DNA of 64,000 nt from Asterella californica (lineage: Eukaryota; Streptophyta; Marchantiopsida; Marchantiales; Aytoniaceae). A program made the translations under genes and the position numbers. Each line of letters starts with the position of its first letter. The stretch's first letter is position 1. This document shows, in pieces, positions 20,430-32,525 of the stretch. The stretch covers positions 23,162,001-23,226,000 of the forward strand of contig JAYKYS010000006.1 of NCBI GenBank assembly GCA_036924285.1, given 5' to 3'. The notes below the pieces were generated by a model. It made no database searches. It was given only the letters and a program-made list of their open reading frames with translations, and was not told the DNA's origin.

Positions 20430-22790
20430 TTCAAGATGAATAAGTGTTTCTTCTCAAACATTAGAATGGAAGTGTATTGATTCAACAACAGAAAGTAAAC
20501 TTCTTCTTTATAGTGGTTTCGCTATTTTCACCTTGTAGAAAAGGTCAAGCCAATATAGTTGGAATAATTATGCATAGAGCATTTACTTAACGAAATTGAA
20601 GGAGCTTCTGTTACATATGCTAAAATGAAATGGTAAGTAAAACATGAATATTCAACAATAACAGGTTTACAAGAATATGTTCCATGATATATGGATTTAT
20701 CCAAAAAGTGAATCTTTTTATCCTCAAAAATCTCATATGTTTGTTTTCAGATCTAAAATAGTAACTACTCAGTATATTCAAGGAACCTCTTGTATTTAAA
20801 TTATTGATAATACACAATACATATCAACATTAATAAATAAATAAACTTGTAACTTCACTCCATTAAGTTGTGATGTCGTCTAGCTGAAGAGTGCACGTCG
20901 TGAGGATGGATTGACCGAGATGTCCACAAGAGTAGTAGATGACAAATGACGTTGTTCTCTATCAGAGAAGATCTGTTGAGACTCTCGTGTTGTAGGGTCC
21001 CTAGACTTGCTATAAGTATCTCAGACCATTCGAGATTGAATGTGTAAGTGAGTGTGCGGACACACCAAGATGTTAGGACATCCTTGACAGTAAATCAGGA
21101 TGTCAGGACGTGCATAAAATAAATAAATTCGTGTAAACAAATGTACAAATAGATGCCGAAACATTAAGAAATAAATTACACATGCAGAAAGATGAGACTC
21201 TCCTACAATAAGATGTATAATGTCAAATCTCAAGTTTACGCGTACGTAACGATTAGAAAGACAACAAGGATTGGAGAGTTCATAACATGGATCATAAACT
21301 CAACATCAAAGCCAACCATCATATACTAGGTAAAAGGTTGTCTATCTACACAGAGAATACGAATGAACAACCGGTGAAGAAAATAGAAATACAAGAGATG
21401 AAATGAGATCTGTTCTCCATAATGCATCAGTACATCATGATGCAATCAACACATCAAGATGCAAATTGCCATCAGGTTGCAAGCACCACGTCAATATATA
21501 CATACATACAAATGAGGGTCAATGTGCGATATCAACTCAGAAGTCTATGAGAGGGTTCAAAGTCACAACAATAATCACAATCTCACAAGAAATAAACTGA
21601 TTTTAGCAACGACACACAATACAATAATATCAACTCTTTGAATAGAAGAAATTCTACACTTTGCTGATCAGGAAATGATGTTCCTTGATGATCTCACTGT
21701 CCACACTCTAACTTTAATCGGACGTCAAGAGTACTCAATAGGAGAACTAGAGCTTCCAAGGCACTACTAGTCTGCTCTTCAAGACTGACAGTCTTCATAT
21801 ACAAAAAGTATCAACTCTGAAAATGATGGTTGTAGAATGAACTCCCAGAAAGCCCACCCAAGAGAACTACCCCTCCAAAGACCGAGCTCCTAGTCAGAAC
21901 AAACAAAGAAGGCACAAAATATCTACATCAGGATGCGACTACAAGATAGAATAAAAACCTAATATAAGATAAGGCGCATGGATGACATCAACCACTGAAA
22001 GTAGGATATCGGTCAAAGCTCATAATGCGTGATTACGGAGCCATATCACCATGTATAAGCCATATCACCACGTCCTGACATCAAGACGCGAACTACACAA
22101 TAGATTAAGATGTGACTTCAGCAACTCATGAACACTTGTCATGTCAATCTACTTAAGTCAAACAATTCATTAACCACAAACTACCATTAAGACCCTCCAC
22201 TCTATTTGGACCCACCAAGAGGTTGTGCACTACATCCTAATACAACTTTCTTCATCATCCTACTCCGTCCAACCAACAACAAAGCTAAATCTTGAGATGA
22301 CTAGTCGTAAAAATACTACCAACTGAATTAAATATTTTATTATACAGTATTCAAAATTTACAAAAATTTCAAGAAAATATATTGTCTACGGATTATTTTT
22401 ATGCCAATAAGAAATGTGATTATAGCGTTCATTTTTCTAAAAATGATAAAAAAAAGTTTTTCTGGACATATGGATTTAAGGGAGTTTGAGTCATTCTTTA
22501 TGAACCTTCTTCCAATTTAGTTAATTTATTTGTTCCTGTAGTTCATAAAAAATGGAATAGAAAAAATAAATAAACCAAATATGTCTTATTTTCCTTTCCA
22601 ATCTGTACCACTAGATACTGAAAAAATGACAAATATGTTCTTTTAACATATAAATGTTACTGTCTAAAAAGTAAATGTGCATTCAACTATCGCAGATTTG
22701 TTATAGTGAAGATGATTAACTAAAACTGAAAAATCAGTGAATAAGTACTGGAAGCATTAAAAAAATTCCAATTACTAAAGTAAAAATTAT
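20430..22790 (+). pseudogene. rpoA: Plastid rpoA pseudogene (RNA polymerase alpha), interrupted
   Basis: It starts MIQDE-stop and continues with pieces matching plastid alpha: CRKGQANIVGIIMHRAF, EIEGASVTYAKMKW and VKHEYSTITGLQEYVP, up to about 20850. It resumes near 22310 with TELNIL, then IQNLQKFQEN, DYSVHFSKNDKKKFF and, at about 22680-22790, CLK...YSEDD...KLKN from the C-terminal domain. Both ends of the gene are therefore present, with a foreign 1.45-kb block between. Frame is lost many times. The plastid copy of this gene is missing in some mosses, which makes a nuclear relic informative. Confidence 0.85.
20856..22305. mobile_element. Insertion of about 1.45 kb inside the rpoA pseudogene, type unknown
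   Basis: Plastid similarity stops after aaacttgtaa (about 20850) and resumes at aactgaattaaatatt (about 22320). Between them the sequence is more GC-rich, with repeated words such as gatgtcaggacgtg (about 21095), which also occurs in inverse form near 22068. No long frame or LTR boundary is recognised. The exact ends and target duplication could not be fixed because rpoA is diverged on both sides. Confidence 0.6.
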
Positions 22791-22969
22791 TCTTTCTACT
22801 AATTATTCTTCTAGGTAATTGGATTGACAAACGTTTGTCAAAGAAACTAGAAACTAACTTGTCAACTAGAAGGAATACCTAAAATTTTTGACTAATACTC
22901 AAAAGTTTCAAATGTTCTTTTTTGTTTGAGACAGAATAAATCTCAATAAATTTTTTAATCAAAATAAAA

Positions 22970-23430
22970 GTAGAAAACCCTAAAGTCAAAGATTTATCAA
23001 TAGGTAAAGTAGTACTAACAAAAAGCTACGACAGTTCCTGTTACAAATACTGTAGTAGCGACTGGACCGCGTAAAGGATTCTGATATTTATTTAACATTC
23101 TCTAAAGAGTAACGCTTAACAACCTGCATGTACCGCAGCCACTAAAGGTACACCTAGAAATATATTAGGTACCGTACGAAGTACTCGAACAACTGGGAAA
23201 AAAATACCATTTCGGTAATATTTCTAGAGGGTTGGAAAAGCATTTGCAGGTTCACCAATCATTGATGGTTCTAAAAGAGCTAACCTACAATACATGCAAT
23301 AGTACCTAAATAACTACTAGGAAAATCATTTGGCCAAGCAGGATGACCATAATAAGTATGCCCCATATCCTTAGCTAATTTAGCTCGTAATATAGGATCG
23401 CTTAAACCATGTCTTTTTGTTATTAGGGTA
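22970..23430 (-). pseudogene. petD: Plastid petD pseudogene (cytochrome b6f subunit IV), main exon
   Basis: The minus strand reads [20 protein letters not shown], then [39 protein letters not shown] and, near the end, VATTVFVTGTVVAF and LPIDKSLTLG. These cover most of subunit IV, but with stops and frameshifts. Exon 1 of plastid petD is only a few codons and is followed by a group II intron; the sequence upstream (23430-24050) probably holds decayed intron. The protein normally anchors the b6f complex in the thylakoid membrane. Confidence 0.9.
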
Positions 23431-24049
23431 GATAACCAAAAGAATCGGAGATGATAAATAATCCTAATTTAGTATCATCTGGCTCAAACATTAAGGTAAC
23501 ATTCATGCTCATAAGTCTTGTTGAAATTTCAGAATTTTGATTCCTGGTTTCTCTTTTGTTTATATGAAAATTTAACTTAATAGTAAAATTTTTATTTTTA
23601 TTTATAGATCCCTTTTCTACTCCGACAGTAAACACATGATATTGGAAATGAATGTACTTTTATAATGATATTTACAAAATTTATTGGATTTTATGTAGTT
23701 TGTAATGTTTAAAATTGATAATAGAAAACTATTTTCGATAAAAATTGATTACTTATGTTTTTATTCAAAAGAATTAATTAGGATGAAAATACATAACTTT
23801 ATTAACAATTATGCAACAGATCTGAACTAATCTCTATATAACCAAAATTTTATAAGAAGCCATACACTCCCATAATCCCACCCTAAACTTTCCTTTTAAA
23901 AGTATCTATTCAAGTATAAGAATCTTTTTCAGTATCTTTCTAGAAAAGAACTTAGAAAAATCCATAAATCGTTTTTCAAAATAATAATGGAAAAAAGAAA
24001 TAACAATGAAATAAATATTTAAGTACATTTAATCCTGTATTTATTTACG
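23431..24049 (-). other. Decayed petD intron and petB-petD spacer
   Basis: Just upstream of the petD exon the minus strand carries ggttatctaccctaat, as expected at the intron-exon junction, and a gagcc-containing stretch that could be relic group II intron domain V. The remainder is AT-rich with no readable structure. Confidence 0.4.
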
Positions 24050-24590
24050 TAATTACAGTGGACCTGCACTCCTCTGTTTACGAATAGTTAAAGATTGCAT
24101 TAACATAATCAACCTAGCAGCCGCACGCACCTTGTTATTTCTGCGAATCAACAAGAAGAGTAGGCGAGTAGCTCTATCATTTTCTCGCTAGCTTAGTCTC
24201 ACTAATCCTTTTTCTTTTTTGTTTATTCAGACAAAGCCCTCCGCTCTAACCGATCTTGCAGTTAAATGTAAACCATAAAACCGATTTAATGTTGATTGAC
24301 CTACACTTACACTTCAACGTAATAACTCAACTAAAGGGAGACCCAAAGACTGGAGTAGCTTCTGGTACACCAGTTACAATTGTATCCGCCCAATATCCAA
24401 ATAATAGAAGATACAGTTCAAACTGCTAAAATAACACCAGTAACCCAAGTTAATTCAAGGTGTTTTACAAAACCTCTTGTAAGATTAACGCCAAAAATAT
24501 GTGGAAACATTCTTTAAATCATCATGCTTGCTGACCAACGATGAACTGAAGGAATAAGCATGCTCGATCAACTTCGAGGACTTTTGTTTT
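24050..24590 (-). pseudogene. petB: Plastid petB pseudogene (cytochrome b6)
   Basis: The minus strand reads MLIPSVHRWSASMM, then FVKHLELTWVTGVILAV, VSVGQSTLNRFY and, at the end, IRKQRSAGPL followed by TAA (24055-24095). These match cytochrome b6, including a haem-binding His region (SVHRWSASMM). The stretch 24120-24230 is badly decayed. Sequence 5' of the EVNFGWLIR region is missing, so the gene is truncated at about 24590, which marks the right end of the plastid insertion. Confidence 0.88.
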
Positions 24591-24699
24591 CTTTATATTA
24601 TTAGAAATACTATAAGTATTATACAGATATTCTAGACTAAACTTTAGTGAAAATTAAAATAACAATTAAAATATTAAATATTAGTCGTTCTAGGAACAA

Positions 24700-24860
24700 C
24701 AGCAACGTCTATAGAAGTGGAGTGCAGGGCGACGCACTTCAGAGGGTACAAGTGTGGGAGCCTAGTGAACCAAAAATTTAAACCAAAAAATGCATTAATA
24801 GATTAAGCTTGCAGCCCACTTCCATTTTCAGATGGAAGATATGAATAAACTTGCGAAAGA
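24700..24860. repeat. Dispersed repeat with GGGAGCCTAG lead and hairpin
   Basis: tacaagtgtgggagcctag at 24747-24765 is followed by the imperfect hairpin cttccatttt/cagatggaag with gaataaacttgcg (24808-24855). The same lead and hairpin order occurs at 43132-43286. It lies just outside the plastid insertion. Confidence 0.55.
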
Positions 24861-26040
24861 TCAACTATAATCGGATCAACGAATAAGCCATCCAAATTTG
24901 ACTTCAGTCATAACATATTGAGCAAATACAAATTCTCTGAACATACCCCGGTGCCTCTAGAAACAGTCTTGGTAACCAGCAGTCCTTCATTTTGCGGGTT
25001 CAAAGTCTGCGAGTGAGGAACTCAACCATTAAACCTAAAATGATTTTGCTGAAAAGGCTTTCATACAAGAATGGGTAAGAATTTAGATCAAAGCTTTCTA
25101 GTAAATTTACAATCTAGAGTTCATTTCAGAGGAAACTGTTCAGGATCGATTGAAAAATGTTCACAAAAACTTTTCTGGTCTTTTGGAATAAAATCTTATA
25201 TTTTCTCTACCTAAAAGTACATGGAGAGGGGAAAAAATATTCCTTTTCTTGCTTTTATATCCACTTCGAGTTTAAAACTCGATCGAGCACCTTGCTGTGA
25301 GATACTGCTGTTGAATTATATTACGTGGAGGTCTTAGTGTAGGTTAACACTATTATCAAGATTTTTGCAACACTTACAAACTTTGAGGTTGAATCATCTC
25401 TTTTTAAATAAACCCTCTAGTAATTTAGGGGGGACATTAATTATATAGAACACAAGTAACAAATAAATTTTGTTAAGATTTTCTTATTTTGTGTATAAGA
25501 GAAGTTGTAATAAATTGAGCACGTATAAGCATTTATAAGCGGCAATTTTTATTGCATCTCTAGTAATATTTTCAAACATTTCATAATTATTTTACCAGAT
25601 ATAACTAAAGTTTTGTTCAAATTAAGAACTAACTCTGATTCTTTTTTCAACACTTTCTATTTGAATAAAACTGATCATACTAATTCACATATATATAGTT
25701 GCTTCTGAAATTCGATTTCTATTTTAGGGTTGCTGACTCACTGGTAGACTAGTTGGTAAGTAAAATCTGTGTCACTTACCGTCTAGTCTGCTATCAATCT
25801 ACCAGAATGTTCGTGTCCAAAAAGTATCACGTAATATTTGTTCCGTGGGCACATCGATAAATGAAAGACTAAGTTTTCAATCTCGCCACCAAAATAAGTG
25901 AGAAAGAAACTGGATGAATCTGCAGTTTAGTTATCCAACTAATGATCATAGCTTGCCGTGCCCCACTGGTTCCTGCAGCCAAGTACTGGTCAGCAAGTAA
26001 AATCTCCTTATCGTGAAGCAGAAGTTATGGCTAACATGTT
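24861..26040. other. AT-rich intergenic sequence with a small hairpin
   Basis: No gene supported. An imperfect hairpin occupies 25747-25789 (agactagttggtaagt against acttaccgtctagtct). The string cagcaagtaaaatct near 25990 partly repeats its loop side. Confidence 0.4.
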
Positions 26041-26112
26041 AGTTGATATACATCGGGTGTAGAAGGTCCCGTTGTAGCTAACGGGACCTTCTACACCCGA
26101 TGTATATCAACT
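26041..26112. repeat. Perfect 33-bp palindrome with 6-nt loop
   Basis: The left arm 26041-26073 and the right arm 26080-26112 are exact reverse complements over 33 bases, separated by gtagct. The arms include acatcgggtgtagaaggtcc. The lack of any mismatch in a region full of decay means it is recent or maintained. It could form a long RNA hairpin or a DNA cruciform. No known microRNA was recognised. Confidence 0.9.
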
Positions 26113-28340
26113 TCAGAGGAGAAAGTTTGCGACGATGAGAATTCGAGGACAGAAAACTACTGACATCATAGCTCCTCTATACAGAGCTTCGATGCAGTCT
26201 AATACAGCATAAATACGTACGCTCAAATAGCGGATGTAACATTGGATCAAATCTGTAGACACCTACTTATATCATACCGAAACTTTCTGAGAATATTTGG
26301 GTGGCAGATACCATATATATGTGCGCAAGGACATATGGTCGATTGCTTCGTGTTTCAGTAAATAGAAAGCCAGAGGCGAAAGGAGTGGACTAGGTAAGGC
26401 TTTTTTATGTATTAAACGGTGTGAACGGTCTCACGTAAGTAAAAGAACAGGATGCCTGAGGTCTAAACATGACAGCCGATGCAAGTGAGGCTTTTCGCGA
26501 CTTTCGTTAAGAAACGCTTACTTGACGTGGATTACAGTAACCTTCTAGCCCAGGTGTCCTGAGGCAAGAAACTTACAACAGCCGCCAGTACGAGTGCTAC
26601 AAGCACATTTACAACAACAACAAACGACCTAACACGCAAACACACTCATATTTCTTTCTCGAATGAGGTGAACTGTGTAAGAATCCGCATAAAAAGTGTG
26701 GAGACATCGGCTCGAAAACCTATAGTCGTCAATGTGGCTGCATCTAGAAGGCATTACACTGGCAGATGCCATCGATTTCTGACAATCAATATGGACAGCC
26801 GACTCGAGATATTTCTAACTACAGTTTGTACGCGCAATTGAATTTCTACGTATCAAGCGTTAGTTGACACCGCGCTTACAGAGAGAAGTGAAAAGCTTCA
26901 TGTGAGTACGAGATCAAGTCGATCAAAACAATGGCTATCATGTGTAAAGATATGTTTTATTTGACCAAACATCAAACCTTGAGAATGACCGCTCCATTGC
27001 ATCCAGTACCAACCGAAGACTACCACGAGGGTCAAAATACTTGAAACTTTTCAAGCCCAGGAATGAACATTTTCCGCGCCAGTAGTCTCGGGGGACTGGA
27101 AATGCCCTGAAGCAACTAATGTCTCGTCTAAAGGAGCCGGCGTGTCCAGAGAATGGACGACGTACGCAGCCACGTGCTAGGCAGCAAAAATAAGAAGCAT
27201 CTGGTTTCTCACAATCGGGAAGCTCAAAGCCACAAGTGTCACGACACACTGAGATTTAATCCTGTTATGTAACTGCTGATCTCACATCCCTCAAGTGTCA
27301 ACACAAGGAGCCAGATGACATCCTTATGACTGCACTATCTTAGAAAACCGAATAAGAGACAACAACAAACAAAGACATGCATGAGCCATGAGGTTCAGCC
27401 TCACCTCGTGCATCTGTTGCAGTTCCGTGGACAAAAGTTCAACCGAATAAAATCCCGAAAAGCTCGCACGTCCGAGAGTCAAGCTCGCCATGCGCACAAT
27501 TCAACGAGCCTGAGGCACTCAAGGTCGAATGTCCCAAAGCAAGAAAACAAGAAAGTATCCCGAGGGCGCTCCCCAGCAGCCGCAGCTGCGCGCTCACATG
27601 AAGAGAGAGTGCGGGCGTGTAATCGTACAGTACTATGTTTCCGTCCTCTCTCCGTCTCGACTATCGTTCCCTTCTGCCTTATCTTTCCACTTTACGGCTG
27701 AGTACGGTGTTCTCAGCGTACAAGGTTGGATAACCAAACTCCCACCAGGTTCCGCACTCTCCCACACTACAGTACAGTAGCACTCTGGGTACAGTTCCAT
27801 CGCATGCTCTTGATCACCCTCGTCCTGAACGTTAGATTAGTATTTCAGCGACTCGGATTGGACCACACCTTACGGTACAACAATGCATTTCTCGTATGTG
27901 GTTCCTTTTGTTGCACCACGAGCCGCCGAGATCTTTTGCGTTTACTTGAAACGAGCTCTTTTCCCTGACGATGTACGTCTGTATATGCCGCCGCTACCGT
28001 CCGTGGTTGAGGAAACAACCGAGTAAATAAATATACAAGCAAGAAGAAATCCAACACCGATGCATCGTCGGAAAAGTCAGTCGATCGATGAGGTGCAAAG
28101 GTGATGGCGTTCGTTACCCAAAGAAACTGGAGTTAGCCGCAATGAGCGTCCCGCCCATCATGACTCATCGTGCACTTCACTCTTCTCCTACGGACCACCC
28201 GGAGAATCCCGGTCAGTCAGTTGCTGTTGCTTCTTTGCCTGTTTGGAGAATAATGTGCAAACAAAGTGAACTCGATCAAGCCGAACAAGGCGAAAAAGAG
28301 ACCCAAAGGGTCAAGCACCTGACACCCAAAACATGAAGAG
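26113..28340. other. GC-richer intergenic block, no recognised gene
   Basis: Between 26900 and 28340 the composition is closer to genic DNA and several frames of 70-106 codons overlap on both strands (for example 27381-27701 and 28088-28336 on plus). None has a known motif or a convincing splice structure. This may be promoter, untranslated region or a noncoding transcript. Confidence 0.3.
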
Positions 28341-31300
28341 AAAATCGGTGCTAAGCACTCTATACAGTGAAAATATAAGACTCGTTCCTTAAAAAATGAT
28401 TATCATGTTTGGTGCACGTCTAAGCATGTGATCTAAGCATGTATAGTATGCACTTCAACTACTTTTAATTCCTCACTTTCATTCGTTTCAGTTAGGAATA
28501 AGTAGTTTTGAATATGCATAATGCATCCAAAAGAATTCCTGATAATACCACTGGAAAGAGACAAGCGGAGAAATTGCTGAGATTTCACGTTGTGAGTGGT
28601 GGCAAGGCGAAAAATAACCCCTTATCTTTTTAGAAAAGAACGACTCGAAAGTTAGTTGAGACATAACATATTATAATTGGTTGGGGTATACTAATGACTG
28701 TCATTGGGATATATCAGTGATCGATCGTTATAGGGATATATTAAGTCGGGGTATTAACAGACTTGGGATATATTAAAAAATATTTAACATAGAAAAATCA
28801 ATTAAAATTTTCCATGTTAAGTACTTATACATGTCTGGTCCTCTACATGTATTAGACGTCAGACTTGGTTTGCAAGGCATAGAAAAAGTATTAACCCTAT
28901 TAATTAACCCTATTAAAGTATTAACCCTATTAATACCCTAGTATTAACTTTTTTTATGCGTAGAATAATTTCCAACTCTTGTAGAAAATATGTGTCTATG
29001 GAAAATAAGTAGTTCTTTACATCAAATTTAATCTCTCAAGACGTGTCAAGATAAATTACTACAATTCAGGGGGTTTGATGAAGACCGACACTGCCCCTTC
29101 AACTACCTTACGTGTGTGATGGTTGAAATGTAAATAAAATAAAACCTCGATAAACAGTTACTTTTGATTTTCCAGTTAACAAAGACTAAACCGTCACCAG
29201 ATGATGATTATGCATGGAAGAACCAAGTGAATTTCAAGTTACTTCATTCATACTACTGATTAGCGTAATGACAGTCCTTACAGAAGCGTTAATAAGTCCC
29301 ATGATAGTTATAATTCCAACAACATAATATTCTGGAAGTCGTGTAATATTTTTCATGTACTCAGAGTTGATCATCTACCTTTATCTTTTGTCTATGTATT
29401 TATTTATTACTTAGGTAGCACATGGAGGCTTTGAACTGGTTTACGAGAGACCTCGAGTTTGATACGAATTTCATCCTTCAGATTATAATTAAATATGTTT
29501 AAAACTTAACCATGATTTAACAACGTTGTAAATCGTTTTAAGTCTTCTGGTTGCATATATTTAATTTAATATTCTTATCAAACATAGATTGAGAAACTCA
29601 CCAAATCAATATAACTGTGAGGTGATGGGATCTTTTGGCTCAAGATTTGTCGGTCCTTGAAAACAATGTGTGATAGCATGCAAGGGAAATAATGAGAGAA
29701 TCTAAAACGTAACATGTCATATTATAATACTGTTAACTTGAGTTGAATTAAGAAACTAATAAGTAAAATATTGTTAAACATATTCTTCAGACTATGTCTT
29801 TTGAAATGGAGCTTTGTCATGTTGAGAACAAGAGCTATGGTACTGACTGGATGACTTGTACTTTCAACTGGTTTCCATCTAGCCCATCCTCTACCTTGGC
29901 CGTACTTCGTAAATACATATCACTAAATAAATGCCTTACATATTCATATTGTCATGATAAATAATACTGTAATAATACAATGTCATTGTAAGGTTACCAA
30001 TTTCAACTTTTTGTATTCTTTCTACACTGGTACTTCGTCTCATAATTCTGCAACACTTTCCTACTAAAACTTTCTGGCCCTCTTTCTTTATCCTTCTTGT
30101 GCTATCTTCTTTTTATCGTTTTCTCCGCTTAATCACGTCACTCTTTATAGTTTGGTTTTATTTTACTTGACTATAAATATTCTTTTATTTATCCTTAAGA
30201 TGGGCAAACGGAAGAAATAAATCAGATATTAAATTCCCAATTTAAAAACTGAATTTCGGTAGGTTAGTCAGTGACATCCGAACTTAAGATCATAAAATAT
30301 ATTGTAGCATTTTCTCACGATTTTCATGGTGTGTAATTTATTTGTTTGTAAATGGAAATATAATGTATATTACCAACAAATACAAGAAATAAAATGAACA
30401 GTAGTTACTGTAATGGTTTTGTTAAACCTGGACTTGTTCAGTTCCAGTATACTAGTTTTAAGTATCAAACCATTGAGTTGGCAGGACCTGTGTGACAATG
30501 TGAGGAACCATCGATATACACTATGAAAGATGTTCCTATCGGATATATCTCCAAACTGTAGAGCATATCAAATGAAGACATAAGTGATACATGCATAAGT
30601 GATACCTGCACTAAGATCCCTTCCCTCACTGTATCACTTTAGCCAACATCGATGTAAGACATATTTAAATTTATCTTTCGCACAAAATCATAGAAGATGT
30701 ATCTCCTAGTTGTATCGACTAAAAGAAATATAGAACCTTACAAAAAGTTTTACTGAAGTTGCTCGAAGCGTTTATGGCCAAGGATTAAGTGGCCCTAACA
30801 TTCACGTTATTAAATGGATTTGCAAGCTTCATACTAGTGTGCAGTACTGTCTGACCAATTATGCTGATGCCTTAATTGTGTTTAGTTTATGTCTGAAACA
30901 TTCCAATTAAACATGGTCCCTCTACACTACTTCTAAGAGAACTAACAAGACTTTCTTTGTCAGGTTCACGACAATGTTGGGTGCAAGGGATTATATATAG
31001 GCATGGTACTGGAATGAAAAAGAGGAAGTGGAAAAGAGCTACTCCTAAATGGTGAAAATCCACAGTAGCAAAGTGATGACAGACAGTCTCACACAGTCAG
31101 TATAAAAAGCTTCTAACAAGTAATCGTCATCTCATGTTTCATTGGACATTTCAGTAAAATACTGTATTCAAGCTACACATTTCGAACAGACTCTAGAATG
31201 CTATTTGGGTACTATATTCATTTGGTCCAGATATAATATATCGGAAGGCAACTTTGTCGATGTGAAATTTTCTGCCTTTAAGACCACATTCTTAAATATG

Positions 31301-32113
31301 TCTTGTCCTTTTTTGTTTTAAGGACATAGAGCATCAGTGGGCAAATCTATCCTTTTCATGGAATCATGCATATTTCACCTCCTCCACGATCATAAATATG
31401 TATAGTATACAGTAAATATATATTTATATAAAAATTTGTACAAAGCACTACGTTCATCCTCAAACACTTAAAAATATTCTCAACTCTTTTCTCTTAATAA
31501 TCTCATTCTAAAGTTAGTATATAAGTTTACTTAATAAGTTCATGTGGACTTTTCTCCCAAGTTCGAGAAGCACGTTTCAAACTATTTACATCGAGGATTC
31601 CATCTCCAGATTTACTGCAGCGGGAACATAATGTAAAATATTTATATGTTATCGCTGCAGATGGAATCCTGTAACAGTCGAAGAAGGATTCACCTCATAC
31701 GTTCAGATCCCTCTTGGGAAACCAAAGTCAACTATGCACGAACTTTCGTAAAGAAACTTGGGCACAATAACTCACACGAGCATCCACTTAGCCGCTCCAT
31801 TGTGAACAGAACCAGGACAACAAAAGAATGCTACATGAACGGCTCGTGAAGACCCTGCACCACAGACTGGACGGGGCAGAATAACCCATACCCTTAAGCT
31901 ACCACCATACATAGTTTACCCAAGGAACCAGAACCAGAGAAATGCGGGATTTTTACGGATTGAGTGACGAAATGCAGAAGTACCAAGTTACCAACTGTGA
32001 ACTGCAACTGAAGAGGGATACTCCTTTACACTGTTACCACAGTTCATAAAATGCTGTTGCTGGACTTTGGGGAACGAGTTGACGTACGAAATTCACTACC
32101 TTGCAGCATTCTG
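28341..32113. other. AT-rich intergenic sequence with short repeat clusters
   Basis: No gene supported. At 28685-28785 variants of gggatatattaa recur, and at 28886-28940 ttaaccctattaa recurs and runs into an inverse form. Together they could be the two ends of a small inverted-repeat element. The rest shows nothing I can name. Confidence 0.35.
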
Positions 32114-32525
32114 TCTGGCATTCAATTATTAACTTGGTCAGCCAATGCGCCATAGTTCTTATTTGGTCGGGCCCTTCACTTTCTCGTCTCTATTGGTCAG
32201 GTCCATGACTGGTAATAGACAGTTTACGACTGCCATGTCAGCAGTGGGTGATTAAATGGAGTACTTGAGGATGACGTGGATGTCTGCGATGTGATGATGT
32301 GAATATTCAATGATGTGGCTGTCTGATGTGTCTGGATATATTGGAGAAAACTGTTGATCACCTCTGTCTCGTCACTGCCAGGTCAACCACACAAGCCGTC
32401 CAACTCAAGACTCCTGCCTACTACCCGTCATGGGCCTGACCAAGAAAGAAGAGAAAGTGAAGGGCCCGACCAAGTAAGAACTATGGCGCATGGGCTGACC
32501 AAGTTAATAACTGGTCTGGCATTCC
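32114..32525. repeat. Large foldback: two arms of about 110 bp
   Basis: The left arm (32114-32222) and right arm (32413-32525) are inverted copies with about 85-90% match by eye. Shared blocks include tggtcgggcccttcactttc and gcgccatagttctta on one strand. About 190 bp lie between. A plus-strand frame of 111 codons (32354-32689) runs through the right arm and is probably incidental. It could be a foldback transposon or the source of a hairpin RNA. Confidence 0.75.

Larger units (their letters stand above)
19405..24590. other. Nuclear plastid DNA insertion (NUPT), infA-rpl36-rps11-rpoA / petD-petB
   Basis: Six plastid genes are recognisable in the order and orientation of plastid genomes. infA, rpl36, rps11 and rpoA are on the plus strand; petD and petB are on the minus strand, so the petD end faces the rpoA end as in chloroplasts. 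All carry many substitutions, stops and frameshifts, so the transfer is old and nonfunctional. About 1.45 kb of non-plastid DNA is inserted in rpoA. The left limit may extend to about 19150 (possible rps8 end), but I could not confirm this. Confidence 0.88.

Noticed and set aside
23423..23635. 70-codon minus-strand frame ending at the petD exon
   Set aside because: It runs through the petD intron boundary and is decayed plastid intron, not a gene.
28685..28940. Possible CRISPR-like or satellite array of gggatatattaa and ttaaccctattaa words
   Set aside because: Spacing is irregular, units are only 12-13 bp and change orientation; better read as ends of a small element or simple repeats.
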